Assembly (NCBI RefSeq): GCF_003576525.1
Contig: NZ_QWUA01000006.1
Span: 89,510-153,509, forward strand
Direction: 5' to 3'
Length of the DNA: 64,000 bases
DNA from: Rummeliibacillus sp. POC4
Lineage (GTDB): Bacteria; Bacillota; Bacilli; Bacillales_A; Planococcaceae
Within the stretch, counting starts at the first letter, position 1. Each line of letters opens with the position of its first letter. Shown one piece after another: positions 50,513-59,101 of the stretch. The notes under the pieces are model-generated. The model made no database searches, was not told the origin of the DNA, and saw nothing but the letters and a program-made list of their open reading frames with translations. Made by a program: the position numbers and the translations under genes.

Positions 50513-52906
50513 ATGAATTTCGAAGAACCAACATTAGAAACAAGATTATTGGAATTTATGAGAGAAGAAGCCTATAAACCATTAACGGTAGCAGAATTTG
50601 AAGATCAGTTCGGCTTTCGAGATGCTGAAGAATTCAAAGAACTCGTAAAGACTCTTGTAAAACTTGAGCAACAAGGTGAGGTTGTACGAACACGTACAAA
50701 TCGTTATGGTTTACCAGAACGTATGAATTATATACAAGGTCGTTTTATAGGACATGCTAAAGGATTTGGATTTGTTGCACCTGAAGAAGAAGGTATGGAT
50801 GATGTATTTATTCCACCTACAGAGGTTAATGGTGCTGTAAATGGAGATAAAGTTCTTATCCATGTTTCAAAGACAACTTCTGGAGATAGACGCGAAGGCT
50901 CTATCATTAAAATTATTGAACGTGGAATCACAAAAGTAGTAGGAACTTTCCAAGCTAACCGAGGATTTGGATTTGTTGTACCCGATGATAAAAAATTACC
51001 GATGGATCTTTTTATTCCAAAAGAAAATACATTAGGTGCTATGGATGGTCATAAAGTAGTTGCAGAAATTATTGAATGGCCAGGTGAACACCGTTCTGCG
51101 ACAGGGATTATAACGAAAATATTAGGACACAAGAATGATCCTGGAGTAGATATTCTTTCGATTATCCACAAACACGATATTACCGTAGATTTCCCACAAG
51201 AAGTTATAGATGCTGCAAGTGCAGTACCTGATGAAATTTCCGAAAAAGATCGCGAAGGTCGCCGAGATTTACGTGACCAAATGATTGTAACAATTGACGG
51301 CGAAACAGCAAAAGACTTGGATGATGCCGTTACAGTGACAAAAAATGAAGATGGCACATATAAATTGGGCGTCCATATTGCTGATGTAAGTTATTATGTG
51401 ACAGATGGTTCTACTTTAGACCGTGAAGCATATGATCGTGCAACAAGTGTGTATTTAACAGACCGTGTAATTCCGATGATTCCTCATCGTCTATCAAATG
51501 GGATTTGTTCTTTAAATCCTCAAGTGGATCGTTTAACACTTTCTTGTGAAATGACCATCAATGGAAGCGGACAAGTCGTTGACCATGAAATTTTCCAAAG
51601 TGTGATTCGTACAACTGAACGTATGACTTATACGGATGTCTATAAGATATTAGAAGAAGATGATGAAGCGTTAAAAGAACGTTATGCACAACTTGTTCCA
51701 ATGTTTAAAAATATGAAAGAATTGGCTGGGATTTTAAACAATCGTCGTATGAAACGAGGAGCAGTCGATTTTGACTTTAAAGAATCTTACGTAATCGTCG
51801 ATGAAAATGGATGGCCAATCGATATTGCATTACGTGATAGAACTGTTGCGGAACGTATTATCGAAGAATTTATGTTAGTTGCAAACGAAACAGTTGCAGA
51901 ACATGTCAATCGTATGGATTTACCGTTTATCTATCGTATTCACGAAGATCCAAAACCTGAAAAGTTACAAAGATTCTTCGAGTTTATCACGAATTTTGGA
52001 TTAGTCGTTCGTGGTACAGGAAATACAGTTGAACCTAGAGCATTACAAGAGATTTTAGATTCTGTAAAAGATGAACCTGAATATCCAGTGATTTCAACTA
52101 TGATGTTACGCTCAATGCAACAGGCAAAATATAGCCCAGAATGTTTAGGACACTTTGGTTTATCAACAGATTTTTATACACATTTTACTTCTCCAATTAG
52201 ACGTTACCCAGACTTAATCGTCCATCGATTGATTCGTACGTATTTGATCAATGGTGATAAGAGTAAAGAAACGGTAAGCTATTGGGGCGCTCATATGGAT
52301 GAAATTGCTGAGCACACTTCTAATCGTGAACGCCGTGCAGTAGATGCGGAACGTGACACAGAATCATTGAAGAAAGCTCAATATATGGCTGATAAAATCG
52401 GTGAAAAATTCACAGGTATTGTTAGCTCTATTACGAACTTTGGTATGTTTATCGAATTAGAAAACACAATTGAAGGCCTTGTGCATATTAGTAATATGAC
52501 AGACGATTACTATAACTTCGATGATCGTCAAATGGTGATGATTGGGGAAAGAACAGGACGTATTTTCCACATTGGCGATGAAGTAGAAATCAGTGTACTA
52601 GAAGTGAATGTGGAAGAATCTGCAATCGACTTTGAAATTGTGGGAATGCCGAAAGCTCAAAGACGTACTCGCCGTCAAGCACCAGTTGTTATTCGCGCAA
52701 AATCAAGAGATGGTGAACATGGTAGAGAAAAAGGTGGAAACGACAAGAAACGAAAACGTACACCAAGTGGTCCAAGAGTAAACGGTAAAACTCGTAAACA
52801 AGAACGTAAAGCTGCTGGCAAAAACGGCAGCGGAAAAAACAAAAAGAAAGCATTCTACGAAGGCATTGCAAAGAAACAGCAAAAACGCCGTAGAAAGAAA
52901 CGATAA
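50513..52906 (+). CDS. rnr: Ribonuclease R
   Basis: A 3'-to-5' exoribonuclease that degrades structured RNA and assists trans-translation. 797 residues: an N-terminal helix-turn-helix, two cold-shock domains (both with GFGFV), an RNB domain with catalytic Asp in DLDDAVTV and [12 protein letters not shown], an S1 domain near 640-725, and a long Lys/Arg-rich tail from about 730. It shares the operon with smpB and ssrA, its working partners. Confidence 0.96.
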   Translation: MNFEEPTLETRLLEFMREEAYKPLTVAEFEDQFGFRDAEEFKELVKTLVKLEQQGEVVRTRTNRYGLPERMNYIQGRFIGHAKGFGFVAPEEEGMDDVFIPPTEVNGAVNGDKVLIHVSKTTSGDRREGSIIKIIERGITKVVGTFQANRGFGFVVPDDKKLPMDLFIPKENTLGAMDGHKVVAEIIEWPGEHRSATGIITKILGHKNDPGVDILSIIHKHDITVDFPQEVIDAASAVPDEISEKDREGRRDLRDQMIVTIDGETAKDLDDAVTVTKNEDGTYKLGVHIADVSYYVTDGSTLDREAYDRATSVYLTDRVIPMIPHRLSNGICSLNPQVDRLTLSCEMTINGSGQVVDHEIFQSVIRTTERMTYTDVYKILEEDDEALKERYAQLVPMFKNMKELAGILNNRRMKRGAVDFDFKESYVIVDENGWPIDIALRDRTVAERIIEEFMLVANETVAEHVNRMDLPFIYRIHEDPKPEKLQRFFEFITNFGLVVRGTGNTVEPRALQEILDSVKDEPEYPVISTMMLRSMQQAKYSPECLGHFGLSTDFYTHFTSPIRRYPDLIVHRLIRTYLINGDKSKETVSYWGAHMDEIAEHTSNRERRAVDAERDTESLKKAQYMADKIGEKFTGIVSSITNFGMFIELENTIEGLVHISNMTDDYYNFDDRQMVMIGERTGRIFHIGDEVEISVLEVNVEESAIDFEIVGMPKAQRRTRRQAPVVIRAKSRDGEHGREKGGNDKKRKRTPSGPRVNGKTRKQERKAAGKNGSGKNKKKAFYEGIAKKQQKRRRKKR

Positions 52907-52929
52907 GAGAAGAGCTTCTCGCTCTTCTC
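52907..52929 (+). other. Intercistronic hairpin rnr-smpB
   Basis: GAGAAGAGC and GCTCTTCTC form a perfect 9-bp stem with a five-base loop. There is no T run, so mRNA processing or stability is likelier than termination. Confidence 0.55.
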
Positions 52930-52956
52930 AACCCGATATTGAAGAGGTGACGCCAA

Positions 52957-53424
52957 ATGCCAAAAGGAACAGGTAAAGTTTTAGCACAAAACAAAAAAGC
53001 TGGTTTTGATTATTACATCGAAGAAACAATCGAAGCTGGTATCGTACTAAGTGGTACTGAAATCAAATCTATCCGAAAAGGGAAAGTCCAACTGAAGGAC
53101 TCTTTTATCTTAATCCGAAATGGAGAAGCTTGGATTTCCAATATGCATATTAGTACTTACGAACAAGGAAATATTTTCAACCATGATCCAGTGCGCGTCC
53201 GTAAATTATTGCTACATAAAAAGCAAATCCAACAATTGAATATAGATGTCAAACCCGATGGCTACACAATTGTACCGCTTAAAATGTACATAAAAGATGG
53301 ATACGCTAAACTATTAATCGGCCTTGGTAAAGGTAAGAAAAACTATGACAAACGTGCTGACATAAAGAAAAAAGAAGCAAAACGCGATATGGCACGCGCC
53401 GTAAAGGCAAAAAATCAATACTAA
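52957..53424 (+). CDS. smpB: SsrA-binding protein
   Basis: 155 residues. An OB-fold core with [20 protein letters not shown] and [16 protein letters not shown], and the basic C-terminal tail [21 protein letters not shown] that enters the ribosomal mRNA channel. Delivers tmRNA to stalled ribosomes. AGAGGTGA precedes the ATG. Confidence 0.97.
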   Translation: MPKGTGKVLAQNKKAGFDYYIEETIEAGIVLSGTEIKSIRKGKVQLKDSFILIRNGEAWISNMHISTYEQGNIFNHDPVRVRKLLLHKKQIQQLNIDVKPDGYTIVPLKMYIKDGYAKLLIGLGKGKKNYDKRADIKKKEAKRDMARAVKAKNQY

Positions 53425-53675
53425 GATATACCACTTGAAGTATGACCTAATTTGTCATATACTCTATGTATAGCAAATAAGCCAGTTCACAGTTATGAGT
53501 AATCATACTGATCCGAAACGCTGATTCTATCAGCACCTTAATGGATTATATATACATGGTTTTTCGTAGTTTAGTTGATTCGATTGAAGGAACACCGGAG
53601 TGCACTTAGGTGCATGAGGATGTGACTGAAAGAAGTTGACGAAGAAATACGCCGTGTATAAAAATTCGATATTAA
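53425..53675 (+). other. smpB-ssrA spacer with ssrA promoter and hairpins
   Basis: No gene. Hairpins GCTGAT/ATCAGC (53519-53533) and TGCAC/GTGCA (53601-53614) are visible. TTGACG at 53636 pairs with an A/T-rich -10 (53657-53664) as the likely ssrA promoter. The block from about 53570 to 53640 looks more structured than typical spacer. Confidence 0.5.
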
Positions 53676-54030
53676 GGGGACGTTACGGATTCGACAGGGA
53701 TGGTCTGAGCTTGAGTTGCGCGTCGGAGGTCTCGGCTTCGTCAACAACGGAAGTTATATAATAACTGGCAAAACAAACAATAACTTAGCTTTCGCAGCGT
53801 AAGCTCGAAACTGCCTAACTGCTCTATCGCCCATGTAGCGTAGCTAGGCTCAACTTTAGTGGGATACGGTTGCTAGTGCCACTTGAGCTAGTAGCAAGAG
53901 ATTTCCAAGTTAGCACACAGGACGCCTGTTTGTCGGCATAATGCTGTGCGAATCCTAAATAGACAAACTACACGCGTAGTAACTGAAGTATCAGAGTTTC
54001 TGGACGCGGGTTCGATTCCCGCCGTCTCCA
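53676..54030 (+). ncRNA. ssrA: Transfer-messenger RNA
   Basis: About 355 bases. The ends pair as a tRNA-Ala-like acceptor (GGGGACG with CGTCTCC) and the 3' side has GGTTCGATTCCCGCC. The tag frame at 53767-53802 reads GKTNNNLAFAA and a stop, added after Ala. It ends AFAA rather than the more common ALAA. CCA is not encoded. It directly follows smpB. Confidence 0.95.
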
Positions 54031-54040
54031 TAGTACAAAC

Positions 54041-54090
54041 AAAAAGAGATTAATTTTCTACTTTAAGAGTAGAAATTGATCTCTTTTTTT
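54041..54090 (+). terminator. Terminator of ssrA
   Basis: AAAAAGAGAT-AATTT-CTACT pairs with AGTAGAAATT-ATCTCTTTTTTT. Confidence 0.85.
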
Positions 54091-54257
54091 ATTTCTTTTA
54101 AATTTGTAAAAAATAATTTTAAATATTATGAAGTATCTCCTTAATAAATAGAATCAAAAAATAACATTATTTAAATTTTATTTCCTTTTTTTAAGTGCAA
54201 AACAACCAAAGATGATTAATGTGATAAAATAACTATAGAATAGGATGCCCAAAAGAT
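54091..54257. other. AT-rich spacer after ssrA
   Basis: Very AT-rich, no gene or known signal seen. No copy of the ssrA 3' end was found here that would mark an island attachment site. Confidence 0.4.
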
Positions 54258-54287
54258 ACAAAAAAATCCTCCTTTAATTTGGAGGAT
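54258..54287 (-). terminator. Terminator of the small peptide gene
   Basis: On the minus strand ATCCTCC pairs with GGAGGAT over an eight-base loop and is followed by a T run. It is oriented for the 54347-54451 gene. Confidence 0.85.
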
Positions 54288-54346
54288 CTAAAAAGTGTTA
54301 TATTGCTTGGGGTACAAAAGAAAAGATAGTATTTAAAAGTCAAGAC

Positions 54347-54451
54347 TTAGAATTCTGCAAAAAAATGTTGGAGTTGGATAGTTCCTGCAGAAGTTAGTAA
54401 TAGTGTAGCTGCGATTAAGCAATTTAAGAAAATAGATTTCTTTTTCATCAT
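54347..54451 (-). CDS. Candidate signal-peptide pheromone precursor (34 aa)
   Basis: A small unlisted gene. The product starts MMKKK, has a hydrophobic stretch (residues 6-19, SIFLNCLIAATLLL), then TSAG, and ends TIQLQHFFAEF. AAAGGAA lies nine bases before the first ATG, and an intrinsic terminator closes the unit. Its size, export-like N-terminus and divergent position next to an Rgg/PlcR-like regulator match RRNPP pheromone precursors (SHP, PapR). The C-terminal FFAEF recalls the FEF end of PapR, though that likeness is short. The mature peptide would be about 5-11 C-terminal residues. Function is inferred from context. Confidence 0.65.
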   Translation of the reverse strand: MMKKKSIFLNCLIAATLLLTSAGTIQLQHFFAEF

Positions 54452-54500
54452 TTTCACATTCCTTTCTTTTATGTTATATAAATTATTATAGTCAATAAAA

Positions 54501-54520
54501 TACATTTAAAATAAAATGTA
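54501..54520. promoter_or_regulatory. Candidate operator dyad between peptide gene and regulator
   Basis: TACATTT-AAAATA-AAATGTA, perfect 7-bp arms, in the 109-bp spacer between the divergent genes. A possible binding site for the regulator at 54561. Confidence 0.5.
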
Positions 54521-54560
54521 AACAAAATTATACATATATCTTAAATTAGGGGGTTATTAA

Positions 54561-55448
54561 ATGGAAATTGGCCAAGTTATTAAAAAAATACGTACAAATA
54601 AAAACATTACACAACAATCACTAGCCAATGCGATTGGTATGACTCGTCCCTATATTGCTCGAATCGAATCAGGAAAAAATAGTATTTCGTCAGACAAGCT
54701 TACTGAAATATTGGATTACTGTAATGTAACTTACAATGAGTTTTTTTATATTAAAAATGATTATAAAAAATCATCAAAAATGAATGACTATAATAAAGTA
54801 ATAAAATTATACTATGAAAATAATATAGAGGAAATTTCAAAAATAAAAAATGAAGCGGAAAAGAAATATGAAGAAAATAGTGATATATTTTTAAGACATT
54901 TATATATTTTGTGCATTAGTATGGAAAATGACTTGGATGTCAATAAAATAGATAAAGAATATATCCAAGAAATAACAGATTATTTATTAAGCATTGATGA
55001 TTGGTGCTATTATGAGTTGGTTGTATTAAATAACTTTTTATTTCTATTGCCCCCTGCTGCTGCTATTTTAATGTCAAAAAATTTACTGAAATACGCAGAA
55101 AAATATAAGGAATTGAATTCAGATACAAAAGTATTAAGTTATTTATTATTTAATCTTCTAGAATTGAGTATAAAAAATAATGAGTTTGAATCTGCTAAAC
55201 TGCTATTAAATGCTACGAAAACATATACCACCAAAAAAACAGAGTTTTTTGAACTAACGTTATCATTGTTTTATGAAGGAATAATGAATATAATAGACGA
55301 TTCTGTTATGGAAGGAATTGGAAAGTGCAATAAATCCTTGGATATATTCAAAACTTTAGGTAATGAGTATTTTTATACAAAATTAAAAGAAGACCTAGAC
55401 AATTTATTAAAAAAGAAGTTGGCTTCAAATAAAGAAGATAACGTATAA
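54561..55448 (+). CDS. Rgg/PlcR-like transcription regulator (XRE helix-turn-helix plus TPR)
   Basis: 295 residues. An N-terminal XRE helix-turn-helix (about 5-58; ITQQSLANAIGMTRPYIARIESG) and a long all-helical C-terminal part with TPR-like spacing, the layout of the RRNPP family (Rgg, PlcR, NprR), whose C-terminal domain binds short peptides imported from outside. AGGGGG precedes the ATG. It is divergent from a 34-codon peptide gene. It is distinctly more AT-rich than the surrounding backbone and sits just after ssrA, which suggests acquisition by transfer. Confidence 0.82.
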   Translation: MEIGQVIKKIRTNKNITQQSLANAIGMTRPYIARIESGKNSISSDKLTEILDYCNVTYNEFFYIKNDYKKSSKMNDYNKVIKLYYENNIEEISKIKNEAEKKYEENSDIFLRHLYILCISMENDLDVNKIDKEYIQEITDYLLSIDDWCYYELVVLNNFLFLLPPAAAILMSKNLLKYAEKYKELNSDTKVLSYLLFNLLELSIKNNEFESAKLLLNATKTYTTKKTEFFELTLSLFYEGIMNIIDDSVMEGIGKCNKSLDIFKTLGNEYFYTKLKEDLDNLLKKKLASNKEDNV

Positions 55449-55522
55449 AATAAGTCACAAAAAATTATTATTGCCTCTCAATAAGATTAAATATATATAA
55501 TGGAAAATATATTTATTCGGTT

Positions 55523-55548
55523 CTAAATGCTTAATATTATGCATTTAG
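55523..55548. other. Inverted repeat before the GGDEF/EAL gene
   Basis: CTAAATGC and GCATTTAG flank ten bases, 23 bases before the next start codon. Either an operator or an mRNA hairpin. Confidence 0.5.
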
Positions 55549-55571
55549 GATTATAAGGTCGGGTGGTAATA

Positions 55572-57146
55572 ATGGAAGAAAAGTATAGTGGCTTTTATTT
55601 ATTTTTAAATCTTGTTCTAATCGTGTTATTTGGAGTTAGTCTTTTTACTATCAAACTAACAACTTTCAATATTGTTATTTTCTCCATTGTGCTGATCGTG
55701 CAAGTAGGGTTAGCAGCTTACATTAAGTTTCTTCATCAAGATATCATGAAGAAACTTGTGGATACAGAAAAAAATCTAATGGTTTCTGAAAGAGAAATAA
55801 AGCATAAAACGTATTTTGATGAAATTACGAAATTACCAAACGAACGATACTTGTTAGATAAAATTGAAGAAAATTTACATGTTAATCCATATGATAAAGC
55901 GGTATTAGTTTTTGAAATAGATAGGTTAGCTTCTATAAAATCTTCACTCGGCTCTGTTTATTCGGATTGCCTATTACGTAAGGTGGCTCAGAGACTACAA
56001 GATCAATTATCCGATCAATTAATCATTGGTAAGTTAAGAGATGATCAGTTTGTCATTTTAATTGATCATTATGAAAGTCGCGATGATATTCTGAAGTTTT
56101 GTAAGCAACTTCAGAAAATAATGGAAACACCTTTTGAAATCCAGTATTTTTCATTGAATAATAGCTTAAATATTGGCATTTCATTTTATCCAAAAGATGC
56201 AGAGTCTGAGTTGGATTTGATTAAGTTTGCTCAGATTGCAGCATACGAGGCCAGAAACACACAGGAACATATTTTGTTTTATGAGACATCTATGTCTGAT
56301 GTGCGAACTGAAAGAGTAACATTAGAGAATGATTTGTTTAATGCGCTAAAAAACAACGAGTTATTTTTAGAATATCAACCTCAAGTAGATACCATGACGG
56401 GTGAAATTATTTCAATGGAAGCGTTAGTTAGATGGCGACATCCTAAAAGAGGGTTGGTCTCTCCAGGTGAATTTATACCTGTTGCTGAAGAGTCCGGGTT
56501 GATAAATCCAATCGGTAAATGGGTTCTTGAAACAGCATGTTATCAAACAAAAAAACTACAAGATAAAATAGATAGACCAATTCAAATTGCGGTTAACTTA
56601 TCATTATGTCAGCTATTTCAAGGGGATTTTGTTCAAACTGTGCAACAAATACTAGAAAAGACGGAATTATCACCACAATCATTACAATTGGAATTAACGG
56701 AAAGTATGACGATGAATACGGATCACCTTACACCAATTCTTCATGATTTAAAATCGCTTGGTGTTTCATTAGCTGTTGATGATTTTGGGACTGGTTATTC
56801 GTCCTTATCTTATTTGAGGGATTTGCCAATCGATTGTTTGAAAATCGATTGCTCATTCGTCAAAAATATCCAACAAGATACAAGTAATGAACCAATAGTG
56901 GATATGATTATTTCAATGGCAAAACATTTAAACTTAAAAGTGGTTGCAGAAGGTGTAGAGGAAATAACACAATTTAATTATCTAATGAAAAGTAAGTGCG
57001 ATTTTATACAAGGTTATTTATTTAGTAGACCAATATCTATTGAACAAATTTTTGATACTCTTTGTAATTTACAGCATATAGCAAAAGAAATGATTCAATC
57101 ATTACAAGAGGATCTTACTCATGAGGCTGTTCGAAAAAGTTTATGA
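55572..57146 (+). CDS. Membrane GGDEF-EAL protein, probable c-di-GMP phosphodiesterase
   Basis: 524 residues: two membrane helices (about 7-28 and 32-54), a GGDEF domain (80-240) and an EAL domain (255-510). The GGDEF signature is RDDQF (156-160), so cyclase activity is probably lost. The EAL catalytic set looks intact: MEALVRWRHP, NLSLCQL, LELTES, DDFGTGYSSLSYL, KIDCSF, VAEGVEE, QGYLFSRP. It likely degrades c-di-GMP, perhaps with the GGDEF domain sensing GTP. The ATG at 55572 has GGGTGG upstream. A c-di-GMP riboswitch lies next downstream. Confidence 0.9.
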   Translation: MEEKYSGFYLFLNLVLIVLFGVSLFTIKLTTFNIVIFSIVLIVQVGLAAYIKFLHQDIMKKLVDTEKNLMVSEREIKHKTYFDEITKLPNERYLLDKIEENLHVNPYDKAVLVFEIDRLASIKSSLGSVYSDCLLRKVAQRLQDQLSDQLIIGKLRDDQFVILIDHYESRDDILKFCKQLQKIMETPFEIQYFSLNNSLNIGISFYPKDAESELDLIKFAQIAAYEARNTQEHILFYETSMSDVRTERVTLENDLFNALKNNELFLEYQPQVDTMTGEIISMEALVRWRHPKRGLVSPGEFIPVAEESGLINPIGKWVLETACYQTKKLQDKIDRPIQIAVNLSLCQLFQGDFVQTVQQILEKTELSPQSLQLELTESMTMNTDHLTPILHDLKSLGVSLAVDDFGTGYSSLSYLRDLPIDCLKIDCSFVKNIQQDTSNEPIVDMIISMAKHLNLKVVAEGVEEITQFNYLMKSKCDFIQGYLFSRPISIEQIFDTLCNLQHIAKEMIQSLQEDLTHEAVRKSL

Positions 57147-57253
57147 AATAGACTTTGAGGACAGACCTCTATTTTTATTTTATACTACTATTTTTTGCAA
57201 GAAGCTTTTGCCGGAAATTAATCTTAATATTTCATATTATCTTTACTATATTC

Positions 57254-57281
57254 TTGACAATTTACTCCGATAAATTATATG
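57254..57281 (+). promoter_or_regulatory. Promoter upstream of the riboswitch
   Basis: A perfect TTGACA (57254-57259) with TATATG 16 bases on. Transcription would begin just before the aptamer. Confidence 0.6.
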
Positions 57282-57294
57282 GAATACAACAAAA

Positions 57295-57378
57295 GGGTAC
57301 AGTCAGGGAAACTTGGTGTCACAAAGCTACAGGGGCTAAGGATTTTATGATATCTATGTCAGCCAGCTACCGTTACCC
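57295..57378 (+). promoter_or_regulatory. c-di-GMP-I (GEMM) riboswitch
   Basis: GGGTA (57295-57299) closes with TACCC (57374-57378). Inside are the GEMM landmarks: CAGGGAAACTTGG, then TCACAAAGCTACAGGGGCTAAGG-type sequence (CAAAGC..C.GGG.CTAAGG), then ATGTCAGCCAGCTACCG, matching the consensus ATGGCAGCCGGGTTGCC. It lies between a TTGACA promoter and the ribosome-binding site of the next gene. With only about four bases between the aptamer and AGGAGG and no terminator visible, translational control is more likely. Confidence 0.85.
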
Positions 57379-57397
57379 AAACGAGGAGGAAAAGGTA

Positions 57398-58150
57398 ATG
57401 AAAACAAGAAATGTAACAAAAATTTTAACAGGTCTAGCAGCAGTTAGTTTAGTACTTGGCACTACTTCTTTAGTAAGTGCAAAAGGTGCAGATCATGGTA
57501 AATCAGGTCATAAAGAAAAAGTAGAAAAAGTAGAAAAAGCAAAAGATAAGAAAAAAGAAAATAAGAAAAAAACAGTTATTAAATCTAAAGCTGGAAAAAT
57601 AGTTGAAAAGCGTTTGAATTCGGTTAATAAAAATGTATCAGCTATTACTAAATCTATTAACATATTTTTCGGAGTGAATGAAGATGGTACAACTGAGAAA
57701 GAGTTAAGTGAAAAAACTGCTTCAAAAAAATATAAAAGCTATAAAGGTAAACTCAAAGCAGAGATCAATAAACTACGTACAATTAACAAACAACTAAAAT
57801 CATTAAATAAAAAGAATAGATTAAGTGAATCAGATTATGAAGCTTTAATTAAGAAATCCGAAGAATTAGAACAACTTGCAAAAGACGAGATTGATAGAGT
57901 CGAATCACTAGCAGAACAAGCTTCAACCACTAAAGAGGATTCAGAACAAACTAATGCTACAGATGAACAAAAAGATTCAGATGGCCAAGAAGATACTGAG
58001 GATGCAAAAGAACAAACAGAATCTGATGATCAAATAGATTCTGGTGATACAGATGACCAATCAGATGCAGAAGAACAAACGCAAACAGATGATACATCAG
58101 ATCAACCCTCAACTGTAGATATAGCAACTCCTACAGTTCCAGCTCAGTAA
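57398..58150 (+). CDS. Exported Lys-rich protein with acidic tail, under c-di-GMP riboswitch
   Basis: 250 residues, no family recognised. Sec signal peptide (KILTGLAAVSLVLGTTSLVSA, cut after AxA near residue 28), a strongly basic helical region (30-150), then an Asp/Glu/Gln/Thr-rich tail (about 175-240) with repeated DDQ-type steps, ending TVPAQ. No anchor or LPXTG. The ATG at 57398 follows GAGGAGG and lies directly after a c-di-GMP aptamer. The longer open frame upstream covers the riboswitch and was rejected. A surface or matrix role controlled by c-di-GMP is plausible but inferred. Confidence 0.8.
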   Translation: MKTRNVTKILTGLAAVSLVLGTTSLVSAKGADHGKSGHKEKVEKVEKAKDKKKENKKKTVIKSKAGKIVEKRLNSVNKNVSAITKSINIFFGVNEDGTTEKELSEKTASKKYKSYKGKLKAEINKLRTINKQLKSLNKKNRLSESDYEALIKKSEELEQLAKDEIDRVESLAEQASTTKEDSEQTNATDEQKDSDGQEDTEDAKEQTESDDQIDSGDTDDQSDAEEQTQTDDTSDQPSTVDIATPTVPAQ

Positions 58151-58190
58151 TAGAGTCGGTTACTAACTCAATAGATATACTTAATACATG

Positions 58191-58229
58191 GGCATGAGTT
58201 CAATAATTTGGACTCATGTCTTTTGTTTT
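58191..58229 (+). terminator. Terminator after the exported protein gene
   Basis: GGCATGAGTTC pairs with GGACTCATGTC across an eight-base loop, followed by TTTTGTTTT. Confidence 0.8.
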
Positions 58230-58307
58230 GTCTAGATGTTGATGAGATTGATGTATCTGATTCAATTGTTAAAATCATTAAAAATTCATTTTAGTAACAT
58301 TTTTTTG

Positions 58308-58338
58308 TTGCATCTAACGTTACGTCAGCTTTTATACT
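58308..58338 (+). promoter_or_regulatory. MerR-type promoter and operator
   Basis: TTGCAT and TATACT are separated by 19 bases, the unusual spacing of MerR-controlled promoters. The spacer holds CTAACGTTACGTCAG, a 15-base imperfect dyad. Confidence 0.75.
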
Positions 58339-58360
58339 GATGATAAAGGGAGAGGATGTT

Positions 58361-59101
58361 ATGTATTCAATTGGTGAGTTTGCTAAGAAAACAGGTTTGA
58401 CTGTTCGATCATTGCGCTTCTATGACCAAAAGGGTTTATTGAATCCGTCTTATATTTCTGAAGCGGGGCATCGGTATTATGATGATCGATGTATTGAGAC
58501 AGTTCAAAAGATTGTTACTTTAAAATATTTGGATTATACATTGGATGAGATTGAAGAATTACTACAGGATGATTCGCAAACGATTTTGTCTTCTTTAATG
58601 TTTCAAAAGGAACAGTTGGAGAAAAAGCGAACCCAGATTGATAGAATTATTCGTTGTATCGATACAGCGACTGCTATTGCTGGACAAAGTAAGGTCGTGG
58701 AGCCAACATTGTTCTTATTGATCATTCATAGCTTGCTAACGGAGAATGAGCAAAAAGAATATTTGGCACAATTCCTACCGTTAGATTTAATCGAAAAAAT
58801 GTATGATTATACAGGGGAAAATATTATTGATATTAATCAGCAATATATGGAGCTCACTTATCTTATCAAACAGGCTTATCAAAAACCAATTGCCGATCAA
58901 GCACTAAAATCCTTAATAGAACAGTTTTCAATGATTATTCCAAAACCGTTGATGTTGGAAATTGCAGAGGCATTAGAAGGAAAAGTAGATATGGAGATGG
59001 CTGAATTGTTATTTCCTTCTCCATTTACAAAAGAGGAAGAGGAATGGTTCTTAGAACAAGCCAAAAGACTAGGATTATACGGAGGATTAGATGATGAATA
59101 A
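58361..59101 (+). CDS. MerR-family regulator
   Basis: 246 residues. The N-terminal MerR domain (YSIGEFAKKTGLTVRSLRFY, RYYDD) is followed by a coiled coil and a helical C-terminal domain similar in length to TipA/BltR-type effector domains. GGGAGAGG precedes the ATG. It overlaps the ABC exporter gene, so the pair is probably an autoregulated drug-response unit. Confidence 0.88.
   Translation: MYSIGEFAKKTGLTVRSLRFYDQKGLLNPSYISEAGHRYYDDRCIETVQKIVTLKYLDYTLDEIEELLQDDSQTILSSLMFQKEQLEKKRTQIDRIIRCIDTATAIAGQSKVVEPTLFLLIIHSLLTENEQKEYLAQFLPLDLIEKMYDYTGENIIDINQQYMELTYLIKQAYQKPIADQALKSLIEQFSMIIPKPLMLEIAEALEGKVDMEMAELLFPSPFTKEEEEWFLEQAKRLGLYGGLDDE

Noticed and set aside
53570..53660. Lysine- or other metabolite-type riboswitch before ssrA
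   Set aside because: None of the conserved core motifs of the known classes are present.
54000..54260. A genomic-island attachment site at the ssrA 3' end
   Set aside because: The location fits, but I found no repeat of the ssrA 3' sequence downstream and no integrase gene.
57155..57397. An N-terminal extension of the exported protein
   Set aside because: It would translate through the promoter and c-di-GMP aptamer. The ATG at 57398 has the ribosome-binding site and opens a signal peptide.
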